In this document: positions 27,982-35,594 of the stretch, piece after piece
How positions within the stretch are numbered: position 1 is the first letter of the stretch
Layout of the letters: each line of letters starts with the position of its first letter
NCBI RefSeq assembly: GCF_002159085.1
Contig: NZ_LZRU01000012.1
Coordinates: 62,001-126,000 of the forward strand
Reading direction: 5' to 3'
DNA: 64,000 nucleotides
Origin: Thermobacillus sp. ZCTH02-B1
GTDB lineage: Bacteria; Bacillota; Bacilli; Paenibacillales; Paenibacillaceae
The notes under the pieces: generated by a model
Told to the model about the DNA's origin: nothing
Seen by the model: only the letters and a program-made list of their open reading frames with translations
Database searches by the model: none
Made by a program: the position numbers and the translations under genes

Positions 27982-28611
27982 CTATTCGATCCGCTCGAGG
28001 TTGCCGTTCGCGTCCATCTTGAACCGCGGCTTCGCCTCCTCCTCTTCCTCCATCACCGCCAGCCGCCTCGCCCGGTCCATGATTTGGATCAGCGCCTTGT
28101 AGTCATCGTTGACGGCGCGGTAGTCGCTCTTGGCGGCCGCCATCTCCCGGGCCAGCTGCTCGTTCTTCGCCTTCAGCTCCCGGATCTCCTCGTCCCGTTC
28201 CTTGAGCTCCTTCTCGAGCGTCCTTATCCGGCGCATCGCGTCCTGCCAGGCGCCGCGCCAGCTCCGCAGATGCCGGATGAGCGCATCGAAGGGCAACGGT
28301 TCCAAAGCCGTACTCTTCCCGGCCTGTCCGCCGGAATCGCCGCCGCCCTGAGCCTGCTGACCGGCACCGGCCTTCTTCAACTGATTCCGCTTCTGTCGCT
28401 GCTGTTTTGCAAGCTGGATTTCCTGTTCATAGCGCTTGCGCACACAGCTGTTCCAACGGAAGCCGCACGCCGCGCTCGTCCGTCCGATCCGCTCGCCCAC
28501 TTCCTCGAAGGCCGCCAGCTGCGTGCTGCCTTCCCGGATGTGGCGCAACGTCACTTCAGCCAATATGCGATCGTCTTCCGGCGTCCAAGCGTCCTGTCTC
28601 ATTGCCGCCAT
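27982..28611 (-). CDS. rsfA: Prespore-specific transcriptional regulator RsfA
   Basis: Forespore regulator that in B. subtilis modulates SigF-dependent genes. The N-terminal Myb/SANT-like domain is plain: MRQDAWTPEDDRILAEVTLRHIREG, then QLAAFEEVGERIGRTSAACGFRWNSCVRKRYE. It is followed by a Gln/Lys-rich linker and a long C-terminal coiled coil (about 130-190) with ELKERDEEIRELKAKNEQL. The start at ATG 28611 (209 aa) has GGGAGG 11 nt upstream; the upstream frame to 28758 does not resemble the family. No convincing SigF promoter was found. Confidence 0.9.
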   Translation of the reverse strand: MAAMRQDAWTPEDDRILAEVTLRHIREGSTQLAAFEEVGERIGRTSAACGFRWNSCVRKRYEQEIQLAKQQRQKRNQLKKAGAGQQAQGGGDSGGQAGKSTALEPLPFDALIRHLRSWRGAWQDAMRRIRTLEKELKERDEEIRELKAKNEQLAREMAAAKSDYRAVNDDYKALIQIMDRARRLAVMEEEEEAKPRFKMDANGNLERIE

Positions 28612-28817
28612 CGAGCCACTACCTCCCAAACGGAAAAAATCACCTGTTTTATCCCTATGCCCTTGGTAGAGTTCATAGAATCTGCCGCATACTCCATTGT
28701 ATTGCCAATCTCGCCGCGGCCCATACGTCCGCGCATGAACGCGGCGCCGGAAGGACATGCTAACACGCGAACGAAGGCCCCGTCGCGAAAAATTCGCCGA
28801 ATCGTCAAGGTTGGCGG

Positions 28818-28846
28818 TTTACTCGGACGGCAGGCGACGCTATAAT
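28818..28846 (+). promoter_or_regulatory. SigA-type promoter of the YqgY-like gene
   Basis: TTTACT (28818-28823) and a perfect TATAAT (28841-28846) are separated by 17 bp, about 45 nt ahead of the ATG at 28893. Confidence 0.7.
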
Positions 28847-28892
28847 GGACGTTAGGTTACGGGAACCGTGGCAACGAGAGGGGGATATCGAC

Positions 28893-29129
28893 ATGGCACG
28901 CATGTTCCGGGTGCTCGGCGTCTTCACGCTCGCGATCGGTCTGATGGCGTTTGCCGGCGGCCTGATGGAGATGGCGCTGCTGTTCTTCTTCCAGACCGCG
29001 TTTTTCGTCCTGCTGGGTTATCTGAACCTGTCGGAACGCAGCTACATATTGACGTTCTGGGGATATATGATCGTCGCCTTCCTCGGATTCACGTACTATT
29101 CCGTCTTCGTGATGGAACTTCCCTACTGA
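28893..29129 (+). CDS. yqgY: DUF2626 (YqgY-like) small membrane protein
   Basis: A 78-aa membrane protein of unknown function. It begins MARMFRVLGVFTLAIG and has three hydrophobic spans, with the family core LLFFFQTAFFVLLGYLNLSERSYIL followed by GFTYYSVFVME. This resembles B. subtilis YqgY (DUF2626). The ATG at 28893 has GAGGGGG 8 nt upstream; the frame's earlier ATG at 28845 overlaps the promoter -10. The gene is monocistronic, with its own promoter and terminator. Confidence 0.85.
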   Translation: MARMFRVLGVFTLAIGLMAFAGGLMEMALLFFFQTAFFVLLGYLNLSERSYILTFWGYMIVAFLGFTYYSVFVMELPY

Positions 29130-29157
29130 TCCGGGAGACGGACAAAGGACGGACAAA

Positions 29158-29194
29158 GCGACAGCCCCGCGTTCACGCGGGGCTGTCGCCTTTT
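29158..29194 (+). terminator. Strong terminator of the YqgY-like gene
   Basis: A perfect 14-bp stem (29158-29171 with 29176-29189) and TTCA loop are followed by CCTTTT on the plus strand. It also lies just past the stop of the convergent methyltransferase gene and may serve both strands. Confidence 0.88.
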
Positions 29195-29206
29195 CACGGA
29201 AAGGGA

Positions 29207-30373
29207 TTACGGTGCGGCAAGCACGATCACCTTGAACAGCATGCCCATCCCGTCGTCGACGAGGAGCTGCCGCACCGCCCGGTTGCGCCGCGCCTCCGCG
29301 GAGAACGGATCCGTCCCGTCGTGCGCCTGGAGCAGTTCCAGCGCGCCGTGCTCGATCAGGAACCGCCGCTGCGGGCCGTACCAGACGGTGCGCCATCCCA
29401 GGCGCTCCGCTGTGCGACGGACCGCGGTGAAGTTGACGTGCGCGGTGATGTCCTGGTCGCCGGGGAACCGGTAGGGGTCGTCGTGCACGACGTGCCGCCG
29501 GTAGCAGCGCATCGTGCCCTTCATGCGGTGCGGCGCGAGCAGCTCGTCCTGCTCGTCGCCGTAATCGATCAGCACGACGAGGCCGCTCCGCATGATGCCC
29601 AGCACCCGCTCCAGCCAGGCGAGCGCATCCGTTCCCCACTCGAATTCCTGTCCCTCGGCCGGACGATAGCCTTCCATGTCCAGACGCCCGAGCGCCTGTT
29701 CGTCCAGCGGCATCAGCGCGTCGCGCAGCCTTCCTTCCCGCTCGTCCCAGGCCGCTCCGATCTCCCAGAGCCGCCCGCCTTCCCGCCTGATCCGGCGAAA
29801 AGGAAACGCGTCCAGCAGTTCGTTCGCGATCAGGAGCGGCCGGTCCGCCGCCCGGAGACGCTTCTCCGCCTCATCCGGAGCGAGCGCTTCGACCTGCGCC
29901 ATCAGGCCGGCCGCTTCGGCGGCCCGGCGGGCCGTCCCGCGATGGCCGGCGTGGCTGTCCGCCATCACGTAGCGGACGCGCGCCGCCTGTTCCGGATCGA
30001 CGGCCCGCCATTCCCCTAGGAGCCGGATGCCGAGCCGCCCCGTGCCCGCTCCCCATTCGAACACCGCCGGTTCCCCGTCCGCTTCCGCGAACGCGCGGCT
30101 CGCAAAGCGCGCCAGAACGGCGGACATGACGCCGCCGACATCGGCGCTCGTGTAGAAATCGCCCTCCCGTCCGACCCGGTTCGGGCCGGCGGCGTAATAG
30201 CCGTATTCCTCGTCATACAGGCAGGCGGCCATGTAATCGCGAAACGGAATCGCCGGCAGATCGCGCAGGCTTCCGTCCCCGTCCCGGACATATCCCGTCC
30301 GTCCGTCTTCCCGGATGCGCCGGATCAGCCGCCGCACCCATTCCGCGTTTCCGCTGCCTTCTCGTTCCGTCAT
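29207..30373 (-). CDS. MidA/NDUFAF7-like SAM-dependent methyltransferase
   Basis: Class I methyltransferase family protein (388 aa) resembling DUF185/MidA, whose mitochondrial relatives methylate an arginine of complex I. Visible features are IPFRDYMAACLYDEEYGYYAAG, GREGDFYTSADVGGVMSAVLA, the SAM loop VFEWGAGTGRLGIRLL, LLIANELLDAFPFRR, and RRHVVHDDPYRFPGDQDITAHVNF. The bacterial substrate is unknown. GGAGG lies 10 nt ahead of the ATG at 30373. It is convergent with the YqgY-like gene. Confidence 0.88.
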   Translation of the reverse strand: MTEREGSGNAEWVRRLIRRIREDGRTGYVRDGDGSLRDLPAIPFRDYMAACLYDEEYGYYAAGPNRVGREGDFYTSADVGGVMSAVLARFASRAFAEADGEPAVFEWGAGTGRLGIRLLGEWRAVDPEQAARVRYVMADSHAGHRGTARRAAEAAGLMAQVEALAPDEAEKRLRAADRPLLIANELLDAFPFRRIRREGGRLWEIGAAWDEREGRLRDALMPLDEQALGRLDMEGYRPAEGQEFEWGTDALAWLERVLGIMRSGLVVLIDYGDEQDELLAPHRMKGTMRCYRRHVVHDDPYRFPGDQDITAHVNFTAVRRTAERLGWRTVWYGPQRRFLIEHGALELLQAHDGTDPFSAEARRNRAVRQLLVDDGMGMLFKVIVLAAP

Positions 30374-30423
30374 CGTTCACCAGCCTCCGGGACGCCCGCC
30401 GCCCATCCCGGAAGACCGGGCAA

Positions 30424-30452
30424 AGGACAAATCCGCGGCGTCCGATTATAAT
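30424..30452 (+). promoter_or_regulatory. SigA-type promoter of the coiled-coil protein gene
   Basis: AGGACA (30424-30429, four of six to TTGACA) and a perfect TATAAT (30447-30452) are 17 bp apart, about 70 nt ahead of the TTG start at 30525. Confidence 0.6.
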
Positions 30453-30524
30453 GGGATCAAGTCCGGCATACGCATGGTGTTGTCCCGTGGTGTTCAACCC
30501 GGACGTGAGAGGAGGGCCCGCACC

Positions 30525-31652
30525 TTGCACCGTCCGCGATTCCGCAGGCTGGCAGCCCTGCTGGCGGCCTGCATGCTCTTCTGGGCCGCCGCGCCCGCCC
30601 CGTCGCTCGCCGAGGGCGAAACCGCGATGAGCGACGGGGAGATTCACGAGTTGCTCGAGAAAAGCCTGAACATCGTCGAACTCGACAAGGAGATCGAACG
30701 GATCGCCGGTCAGCGCCGCGAGACGGAGGACCGGATCCGGACGCTGTCCGTCCGGATCGCCGAAGCGGAGCGCGAACTCGACCGGCGCCGGAGGCAGGTC
30801 GACGAAATCCTCCGCGCCTGGTACACGGGCGAGCGGGACGTGCTGATCAGGGCTGTCTTCTCCGCCGACAGCCTGTCCGATCTGTTCGCCATGCTCGATT
30901 ATCTGACCGAAATGTTGTCCCATGACAAGTTTACGCTTGAGGCATTCCGGAAGCAACGGGAAGAGTGGCTTCGCGAGCGCGAGGAGCTGGTTGCGGAAGA
31001 GAAGCGGCTGCGGGATATCGAGAACCGCCTGCGCGGGCAGCGCGAGCGGGTGCTGCGGCTCAGGGCCGAGGTGGACGCGATCCTCTCCTCCAGCGGGGAC
31101 ATCGAGCGCCTCCGGCTGCTCATCGCGGAATGGATCGCCTGGTGGGAGAACACCGGCCTGCCCGAGGTCGAACGCCATTTCCGGGCGCTCGCGGACGCGA
31201 TGGAGAACCTTCCCGGCTGGCTTGCCGAACGGTCCGACCTCGTGAGCCGATCGGGCTTCACCTACACGGTGCGCCTGCCGGAAGCGGATCTGAACGCCTT
31301 TCTCCGGGAGCAGAACCCGCTTTTCGAGCATTTCGCCTTCCGCTTCGACGACGGCATCGTCGCGGCGTACGGCCGGCGCGAAGACGACGATATCGAAGTG
31401 GAGATCGCCGGCCGGTACGCGATCGAGGACGAGCCGGAACACGCGGTCCGGTTCCACGTCGAGCGCGTCGTGTTCAACGGTTTCACCCTGCCCGAATCGA
31501 CGATCCGCGATCTCGAGCGGAGGTTCGATCTCGCCTTCTATCCGCAGCTCCTCGTGCCGCTGGTCCGTGCCTCCGGCGTCGAAGCCGACGACGGCGTGCT
31601 GACCGTCGAGCTGCGCATCGGGTTCGGCCGCCGGAACGGCGGAGCGGATTGA
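30525..31652 (+). CDS. Secreted coiled-coil protein, CwlO/PcsB-like N-terminus
   Basis: Product not assigned to a named family. The TTG start at 30525 follows GAGAGGAGGG and gives 375 aa. Residues 1-30 are a signal peptide (basic RPRFRR, hydrophobic LAALLAACMLFWAAA, likely cut after SLA). Residues about 45-200 form two long coiled-coil helices with a central FSADSLSDLFAMLDYLTEM turn, the pattern of CwlO/PcsB N-terminal domains. No M23, NlpC/P60 or CHAP hydrolase follows. Instead residues about 245-375 form a beta-rich domain (YTVRLPEADLNAFL ... GVLTVELRIGFG) that recalls YpmS/LmeA-type lipid-binding folds. This last point is inference. Confidence 0.85.
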   Translation: MHRPRFRRLAALLAACMLFWAAAPAPSLAEGETAMSDGEIHELLEKSLNIVELDKEIERIAGQRRETEDRIRTLSVRIAEAERELDRRRRQVDEILRAWYTGERDVLIRAVFSADSLSDLFAMLDYLTEMLSHDKFTLEAFRKQREEWLREREELVAEEKRLRDIENRLRGQRERVLRLRAEVDAILSSSGDIERLRLLIAEWIAWWENTGLPEVERHFRALADAMENLPGWLAERSDLVSRSGFTYTVRLPEADLNAFLREQNPLFEHFAFRFDDGIVAAYGRREDDDIEVEIAGRYAIEDEPEHAVRFHVERVVFNGFTLPESTIRDLERRFDLAFYPQLLVPLVRASGVEADDGVLTVELRIGFGRRNGGAD

Positions 31653-31766
31653 GGAGGCGAAGCGGCTTGCAGCCGCCCGCCGCGGCTTCAGGCGCGTACA
31701 TAACGGCAGCCGATCGTGGCAACGATAAGGACGGATGGCCAACGAAGGACGAAAGGATGCGGAACG

Positions 31767-32324
31767 ATGATGAAACGGATCGCTTGGTGCCTGATCGCCG
31801 GCCTGCTCGTCCTGGCCGCGGCCGGCTGCGGCGGACAGCGGAACGGCGGTGAAAACCCGCCTCCGTCCGATGGCGCGGATCGCGGAACACAGGCGCAGCA
31901 TGCGGAAGGAATGCGGAAGCTTGAAATCGACGACCCTGTCGCCGTCGCGCGCCATCTCGAAACGCTTGCGAAAAGCGTTCCGGGCGTGAAGGACGCGCGT
32001 TGCGTCGTCATCGGCAACACGGCGGTCGTCGGCATCGATGTGGACGAAAATCTCGACCGGGCGCGCGTCGGCACCATCAAATACTCCGTCGCCGAAGCGT
32101 TCCGCAAGGATCCGTACGGCATCGACGCGTTCGTGACGGCCGACATGGACCTGAACGAGCGGATCCGCGAGATCCGCGCGGACATCGAGGCCGGTCATCC
32201 GGTCGCCGGATTCGCCGAGGAGCTGGCCGACATCATCGGCCGGATCATGCCGCAGCTGCCGCGCGACATCGAGCTGAGGGATCCGCCGGAGACGGACGCG
32301 CCGAAGACGAACGACAACCTGTAA
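31767..32324 (+). CDS. YhcN/YlaJ-family sporulation lipoprotein
   Basis: Lipoprotein of 185 aa. The ATG at 31767 follows AAAGGA by 9 nt, and the signal peptide ends in the lipobox LAAAGC. After a polar linker the conserved YhcN/YlaJ domain is visible: DPVAVARHLETLAKSVPGVKDARCVVIGNTAVVGIDVD, then FVTADMDLNERIREIRADI and a C-terminal LADIIGRIMPQLP. Family members localise to the spore membrane or coat-associated layers; the exact job is unknown. It lies 114 nt past the coiled-coil gene on the same strand. Confidence 0.87.
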   Translation: MMKRIAWCLIAGLLVLAAAGCGGQRNGGENPPPSDGADRGTQAQHAEGMRKLEIDDPVAVARHLETLAKSVPGVKDARCVVIGNTAVVGIDVDENLDRARVGTIKYSVAEAFRKDPYGIDAFVTADMDLNERIREIRADIEAGHPVAGFAEELADIIGRIMPQLPRDIELRDPPETDAPKTNDNL

Positions 32325-32339
32325 CGGACCACACAAGGC

Positions 32340-32373
32340 AAAAGCCTGACGGCCAAAGAGCCGTCAGGCTTTT
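32340..32373 (+). terminator. Bidirectional terminator between YhcN-like and PNPOx-like genes
   Basis: AAAAGCCTGACGGC (32340-32353) pairs perfectly with 32360-32373 across loop CAAAGA. It ends in TTTT on the plus strand and, because the left arm is A-rich, also in TTTT on the minus strand. It overlaps the last codons of the convergent minus-strand gene. Confidence 0.88.
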
Positions 32374-32816
32374 CGCATGGCTTCGAACACCTGTCGGTCG
32401 AGCTTGTCGGCGGCGCGCTGGTCGTACGTCTTCTCGTACTCCGGCAGCGCCGTAAGACGCGCGCCGTAGAACATCGCGTCGCGCACCGCGGAAATCTTGA
32501 TGTCGAAGCAGACGAGACGGAAAGGCACGCCCTCCAACGATTCCGTCACGACCGAAGCCGTTCCGTATACGGCCTGAACCGTCCCGCCGGCGAACAGCGT
32601 GACGCAGCAGGCGGGATGTTGCTTCAGGTTGTTCACGAGGCGGGAACGCCCGTCCACCGCGAACCGGAGCACGGTCGGACTCGGCGCGTAAATCCACGAA
32701 ATCGCGTTCGTCGTCGGCGATCCGGTCTCCGCATCGATCGTGTGCAGCAGGACGAACGTCTCGCCCTGCATCGCGGCGAATTGCGCTTCGGACAATGCGG
32801 TCCATGACTCGGCCAC
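32364..32816 (-). CDS. Pyridoxamine 5'-phosphate oxidase-like flavin-binding protein
   Basis: Small split-barrel protein (150 aa from GTG at 32816, which has GGGAGG 9 nt upstream). Features are ETFVLLHTIDAETGSPTTNAISWIYAPSP, FAVDGRSRLVNNLKQHPACCVTLFAGGTVQAVYGTA and late SAVRDAMFYGARL. The family binds FMN, F420 or haem and its members range from oxidases to uncharacterised proteins. Substrate cannot be told from sequence. It is monocistronic, with an extended -10 promoter upstream and a shared terminator. Confidence 0.82.
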   Translation of the reverse strand: MAESWTALSEAQFAAMQGETFVLLHTIDAETGSPTTNAISWIYAPSPTVLRFAVDGRSRLVNNLKQHPACCVTLFAGGTVQAVYGTASVVTESLEGVPFRLVCFDIKISAVRDAMFYGARLTALPEYEKTYDQRAADKLDRQVFEAMRKA

Positions 32817-32881
32817 GCGCAAGACCTCCCTGGCTGCATGGGGCAGGATGGCTGCGCCCCCATGCACATGGTTCGCCGTCC

Positions 32882-32890
32882 ATTATACCA
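32882..32890 (-). promoter_or_regulatory. Extended -10 promoter of the PNPOx-like gene
   Basis: On the minus strand TGGTATAAT gives a TGn extension and a perfect TATAAT (32882-32887). No good -35 is seen at 17 bp. The start is about 60 nt ahead of GTG 32816. Confidence 0.55.
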
Positions 32891-32922
32891 CAGGCGGCAA
32901 TCGCCCCGCCACGGGCGGGTCG

Positions 32923-33978
32923 TCAGTCCAGGCGCGGCGCCATGATCTCCCTCAGCGCCGCCTTCGCTTCCGCTAGCTTCTCCTCGTCCAGGTACACGTA
33001 GGGGCTGCGCCAGGTGCCCTCGAGATGGATGAACGTGATGTCGGAGCGGCGGATGTTGAAATAGACTTTGATCATCCGCTCGATTTCCGACGCCGGCATG
33101 TCAACCGACAGATTGTTGCCGACCGCCCGGATGACGTCGTCCAGCTTCGTGATGCTGCCGAGCGACAGCAGGCGGTCCACCAGCGCGCCGAGCACCTCGC
33201 TCTGCCGACGGTTGCGCTCGAAGTCGCTCGACTGGCGCGTTCCCTGATTCGACTGCCGGTAGCGGACGAAATCGAGCGCCTGGTCGCCGTTCAGTACCTG
33301 CTGCCCCTTCCGGAGATCGATGTAGGTGTCGCCGGCCTTGTCCACGTATTTCATGTCCTGGTCGACGTACACCTCGATGCCGCCGAGCGCATCCACGACA
33401 TCGGAGAATCCCTGGAAGTTGATCTTCGCCGTATAGTCGATCGGAATCCCGAGGAATTTCCCGAAAAGCTCCTTCATCTCGCCGCGGGCCTTCAGGTCCG
33501 CCGCCGCCGCGTCCAGCTCCCGGCGCGCGGCCGTATAGAAATTCGCGTAATAGGCGTTCGCCTTCCACACCTTGTAGCCTTCGACATCGATCCGGGTATC
33601 GCGCGGAATCGTGACGACGACCGCGCGCTTCTCCACCGGATCCAGCGCGGCCGCCATCAGGACGTCCGTGTTCAGGCCGCCGATCTTCGGGCGCGTGTCG
33701 AGCCCCATGATCAGCACCGCGATCGGCTTCTCCCTGACCGATACCGCCGGTTCCGTCCGTACGGTCTTGCTTTCGTCCATCACGTCGCTTTCCGTGCTGA
33801 TGTTCCGGATCGCTTCCTTCGCCGTGCCGTACAGGCTGCCGAGATACCAGGCCAGAGCTCCCGCGATCGCCAGCGGCGGAAGCAGCCAGAACAGCCATGC
33901 CCGCCTTCTCTTTCGTCTCGGACCGCTCTTCGCCCGGAGGGCCTCGCTGCGGGGCGGCAGAGGATTCTGCGTGCTCAT
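32923..33978 (-). CDS. LytR-CpsA-Psr (LCP) family phosphotransferase
   Basis: Membrane-anchored enzyme expected to attach anionic glycopolymers (teichoic acid or capsule) to peptidoglycan. The 351-aa protein has a basic tail (RRKRRR), one membrane span WLFWLLPPLAIAGALAWYL, then the LCP domain with IAVLIMGLDTRPKIGGLNTDVLMAAAL, VVVTIPRDTRIDVEGY, VVDALGGIEVYVD and ALDFVRYRQSNQGTRQSSDFERNRRQSEVL. The Asp and Arg residues that bind pyrophosphate are present. The start ATG 33978 follows AGGTGA; an earlier ATG at 33993 overlaps the preceding stop (ATGA). Confidence 0.93.
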   Translation of the reverse strand: MSTQNPLPPRSEALRAKSGPRRKRRRAWLFWLLPPLAIAGALAWYLGSLYGTAKEAIRNISTESDVMDESKTVRTEPAVSVREKPIAVLIMGLDTRPKIGGLNTDVLMAAALDPVEKRAVVVTIPRDTRIDVEGYKVWKANAYYANFYTAARRELDAAAADLKARGEMKELFGKFLGIPIDYTAKINFQGFSDVVDALGGIEVYVDQDMKYVDKAGDTYIDLRKGQQVLNGDQALDFVRYRQSNQGTRQSSDFERNRRQSEVLGALVDRLLSLGSITKLDDVIRAVGNNLSVDMPASEIERMIKVYFNIRRSDITFIHLEGTWRSPYVYLDEEKLAEAKAALREIMAPRLD

Positions 33979-33989
33979 GCGCTCACCTG

Positions 33990-34265
33990 TCATTCGTTGA
34001 ATTTGGGGTTGGCGTTGATGTCGATGAGCAGCTGCTCGGCCGCCTGACGGGGGGCCCGCCAGACGCCCGGACGGCCCTCGCGGACATAGGAGACGGTGAT
34101 GAAATCGTCATCCTTCTCCGCGATGCCGATCTCCGTCACGCCGTGATCTTCGGTCAGAATCTGAAGAAAGAAGTCCCGCGTCTCCATCGCGGCCCGGTCG
34201 TCGGGCCTGCCGGCGGTCACGATCTCCATCTGCAGCCAGTTGAACAGCGCGTCATCAAATTTCAT
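33990..34265 (-). CDS. Hypothetical soluble protein (91 aa)
   Basis: Not recognised. A 91-aa acidic protein without signal peptide or membrane span, predicted alpha/beta (MKFDDALFNWLQMEIVTAGR, then DFITVSYVREGRPGVWRAPR, ending LLIDINANPKFNE). GGGAGG lies about 8 nt before the ATG. It overlaps the preceding membrane-protein gene by 4 nt and the LCP frame by ATGA, so it sits in a tight operon with cell-envelope genes. Confidence 0.7.
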   Translation of the reverse strand: MKFDDALFNWLQMEIVTAGRPDDRAAMETRDFFLQILTEDHGVTEIGIAEKDDDFITVSYVREGRPGVWRAPRQAAEQLLIDINANPKFNE

Positions 34266-34612
34266 CCGCCGCCTCCCGCCCTTCGCATGTCATCCGCCGC
34301 CTCCCGGTCTTCGCCCTGCGGACGTTCGTTCGCGGCACCGGATCCGCGGCGCCCGCGCCACCGGTCATACAGCTGTCGGAGGCGCAGGAGCAGCATCATC
34401 GCGACCGCCACGCCCATGCACTGAATGATCGGCAACCGTCCCTGCAGCACCAGCAGGATCAGGCCGCCGAGCAGGATCGACACGTAGACGCCGATTTCCC
34501 TCGGGATCGACAGCCGTTTCACCGGCCGGAATACGCTGTTGAAAATGAAAATCGTGAACCCGACGATCAGCAGATAGGACACCAGCCTGTGCTCCGCCAG
34601 CCATTCCTGCAT
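34262..34612 (-). CDS. Small membrane protein (116 aa)
   Basis: Not recognised. Three hydrophobic segments are visible (VSYLLIVGFTIFIFNSVF, IGVYVSILLGGLILLVLQ, IIQCMGVAVAMMLLLRL), then a basic and acidic cytoplasmic tail (DRWRGRRGSG ... EDREAADDMRRAGGGG). The ATG at 34612 has AAGGGGG 7-8 nt upstream. It is the second gene of a four-gene minus-strand unit: LiaF-like protein, this gene, the 91-aa gene, LCP. Confidence 0.7.
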   Translation of the reverse strand: MQEWLAEHRLVSYLLIVGFTIFIFNSVFRPVKRLSIPREIGVYVSILLGGLILLVLQGRLPIIQCMGVAVAMMLLLRLRQLYDRWRGRRGSGAANERPQGEDREAADDMRRAGGGG

Positions 34613-34632
34613 TGTTCCGTCCCCCTTTTCCG

Positions 34633-35118
34633 TCACCAGCGGGCGCGCCGGCCCCAGGCCATCCAGGCGCCCGCCAGAATCAGCGCGGCGGCGAGCAGAT
34701 AGATGAAGGCCGACCGGAACAGGCCGATCAGGAGCAGCAGCGCGGACAAGGCGATCAGACCGACCGCGATCATCCGCAACGTCCGGTCCCGGTTCGGCCC
34801 GAACACGCTGTATTCGTAAAGCCCGACCGCCGGGCCGGCGATGAAGACCGGCCACAGCCAGACGAGCAGCTTCCATCCCCCGAGATTGCAGACGAAGAAC
34901 AGGAGACCGTACACGGTGAGCACTCCGGCCGGAATGAGCGCGACGGCGCTCGTCAGCATTCGCCCGAAATAGAGCAAGTGCAGCAGCACGCCCGGCACGA
35001 GGATGAGCAGCGGCCAGAAAATGTTGCCGATAAACGCGAATACGCCCAGCTTGCCGAGCAGAATGACGAGGCCGGCGGCCAGGATGGTCAGACCGATCAT
35101 GGACTGTTTGTTCGACAT
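34633..35118 (-). CDS. LiaF/DUF5668-like multi-pass membrane protein
   Basis: A 161-aa protein with about six tightly spaced hydrophobic helices (MIGLTILAAGLVILLGKLGVFAFIG, FWPLLILVPGVLLHLLYFG and so on). The FWPLLILVPG motif recalls the transmembrane domain of LiaF and DUF5668 proteins linked to cell-envelope stress. There is no LiaF C-terminal domain. The ATG at 35118 has GGAGGG 9 nt upstream. It begins the operon that ends with the LCP enzyme; joint expression suggests an envelope role, but function is not known. Confidence 0.72.
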   Translation of the reverse strand: MSNKQSMIGLTILAAGLVILLGKLGVFAFIGNIFWPLLILVPGVLLHLLYFGRMLTSAVALIPAGVLTVYGLLFFVCNLGGWKLLVWLWPVFIAGPAVGLYEYSVFGPNRDRTLRMIAVGLIALSALLLLIGLFRSAFIYLLAAALILAGAWMAWGRRARW

Positions 35119-35176
35119 GCGACCCACCCTCCGGAGCAACCCAGGTCATCTTCTCTAGTGTACTGGAAGTGAAGGC

Positions 35177-35205
35177 AAAAAAAAAGTCCGGGAACGGTCT
35201 TCCCG
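35177..35205 (-). terminator. Terminator after the frameshifted membrane gene
   Basis: On the minus strand CGGGAA pairs with TTCCCG and is followed by GGAC and nine T residues. The stem abuts a TGA (35206-35208) in the frame that carries the likely C-terminus of the upstream gene. Confidence 0.85.
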
Positions 35206-35546
35206 TCAGGCCGCGTTCCGGCCCGCGCCCGGTTCGCCCCGATCTTCCCGATCTTCCTTCCGCGGCGGAAACAACGTCACGAGCAGCATGAGGATGCCGA
35301 TTCCGACGGCGTTGAAATCTTCGGTTCCGGCAGGATCGGCATCAATGCCGCGTCCAAAATCATCAAGGCGGCGAGCATGCCGAGCGCGTGGAGAAACGCG
35401 CCCGGCCACCAGATCCGCCGTTCCGGCCGGCGGCGCAGGACCGTCAGCCGCAGGATCCGTCTCCTCGGCCCGACGCGCGGTTCAACCGCGAATGCCGGGA
35501 TCATGCCCATGACGGAAAATGCCGCGATCACGATCCAATCCGTCAT
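35206..35546 (-). pseudogene. Small membrane protein gene with an apparent frameshift
   Basis: From ATG 35546 (GGGGGAAA 10-12 nt upstream) one frame gives MTDWIVIAAFSVMGMIPAFAVE, a basic region, and LHALGMLAALMILDAALMPILPEP. It then degrades to a Ser-rich tail and stops at 35277. A second frame takes up at about 35325 with FNAVGIGILMLLVTLFPP and a charged tail, stopping at 35206, exactly at the terminator. Together they make a sensible three-span protein of roughly 115 residues. The break near 35315-35335 is either a true mutation or a base-call error. The family is not recognised. Confidence 0.6.
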
Positions 35547-35594
35547 GCAAACCCGTTTCCCCCGGCAGCATTCATTTTCTGCCATTTTGTCTTA

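Noticed and set aside
28612..28720. SigF promoter of rsfA
   Set aside because: GGATAAAACA fits the -10 with one mismatch, but no GYWTA lies about 15 bp upstream.
28612..28758. Upstream extension of rsfA
   Set aside because: The added 49 residues do not resemble RsfA and the ribosome site supports ATG 28611.
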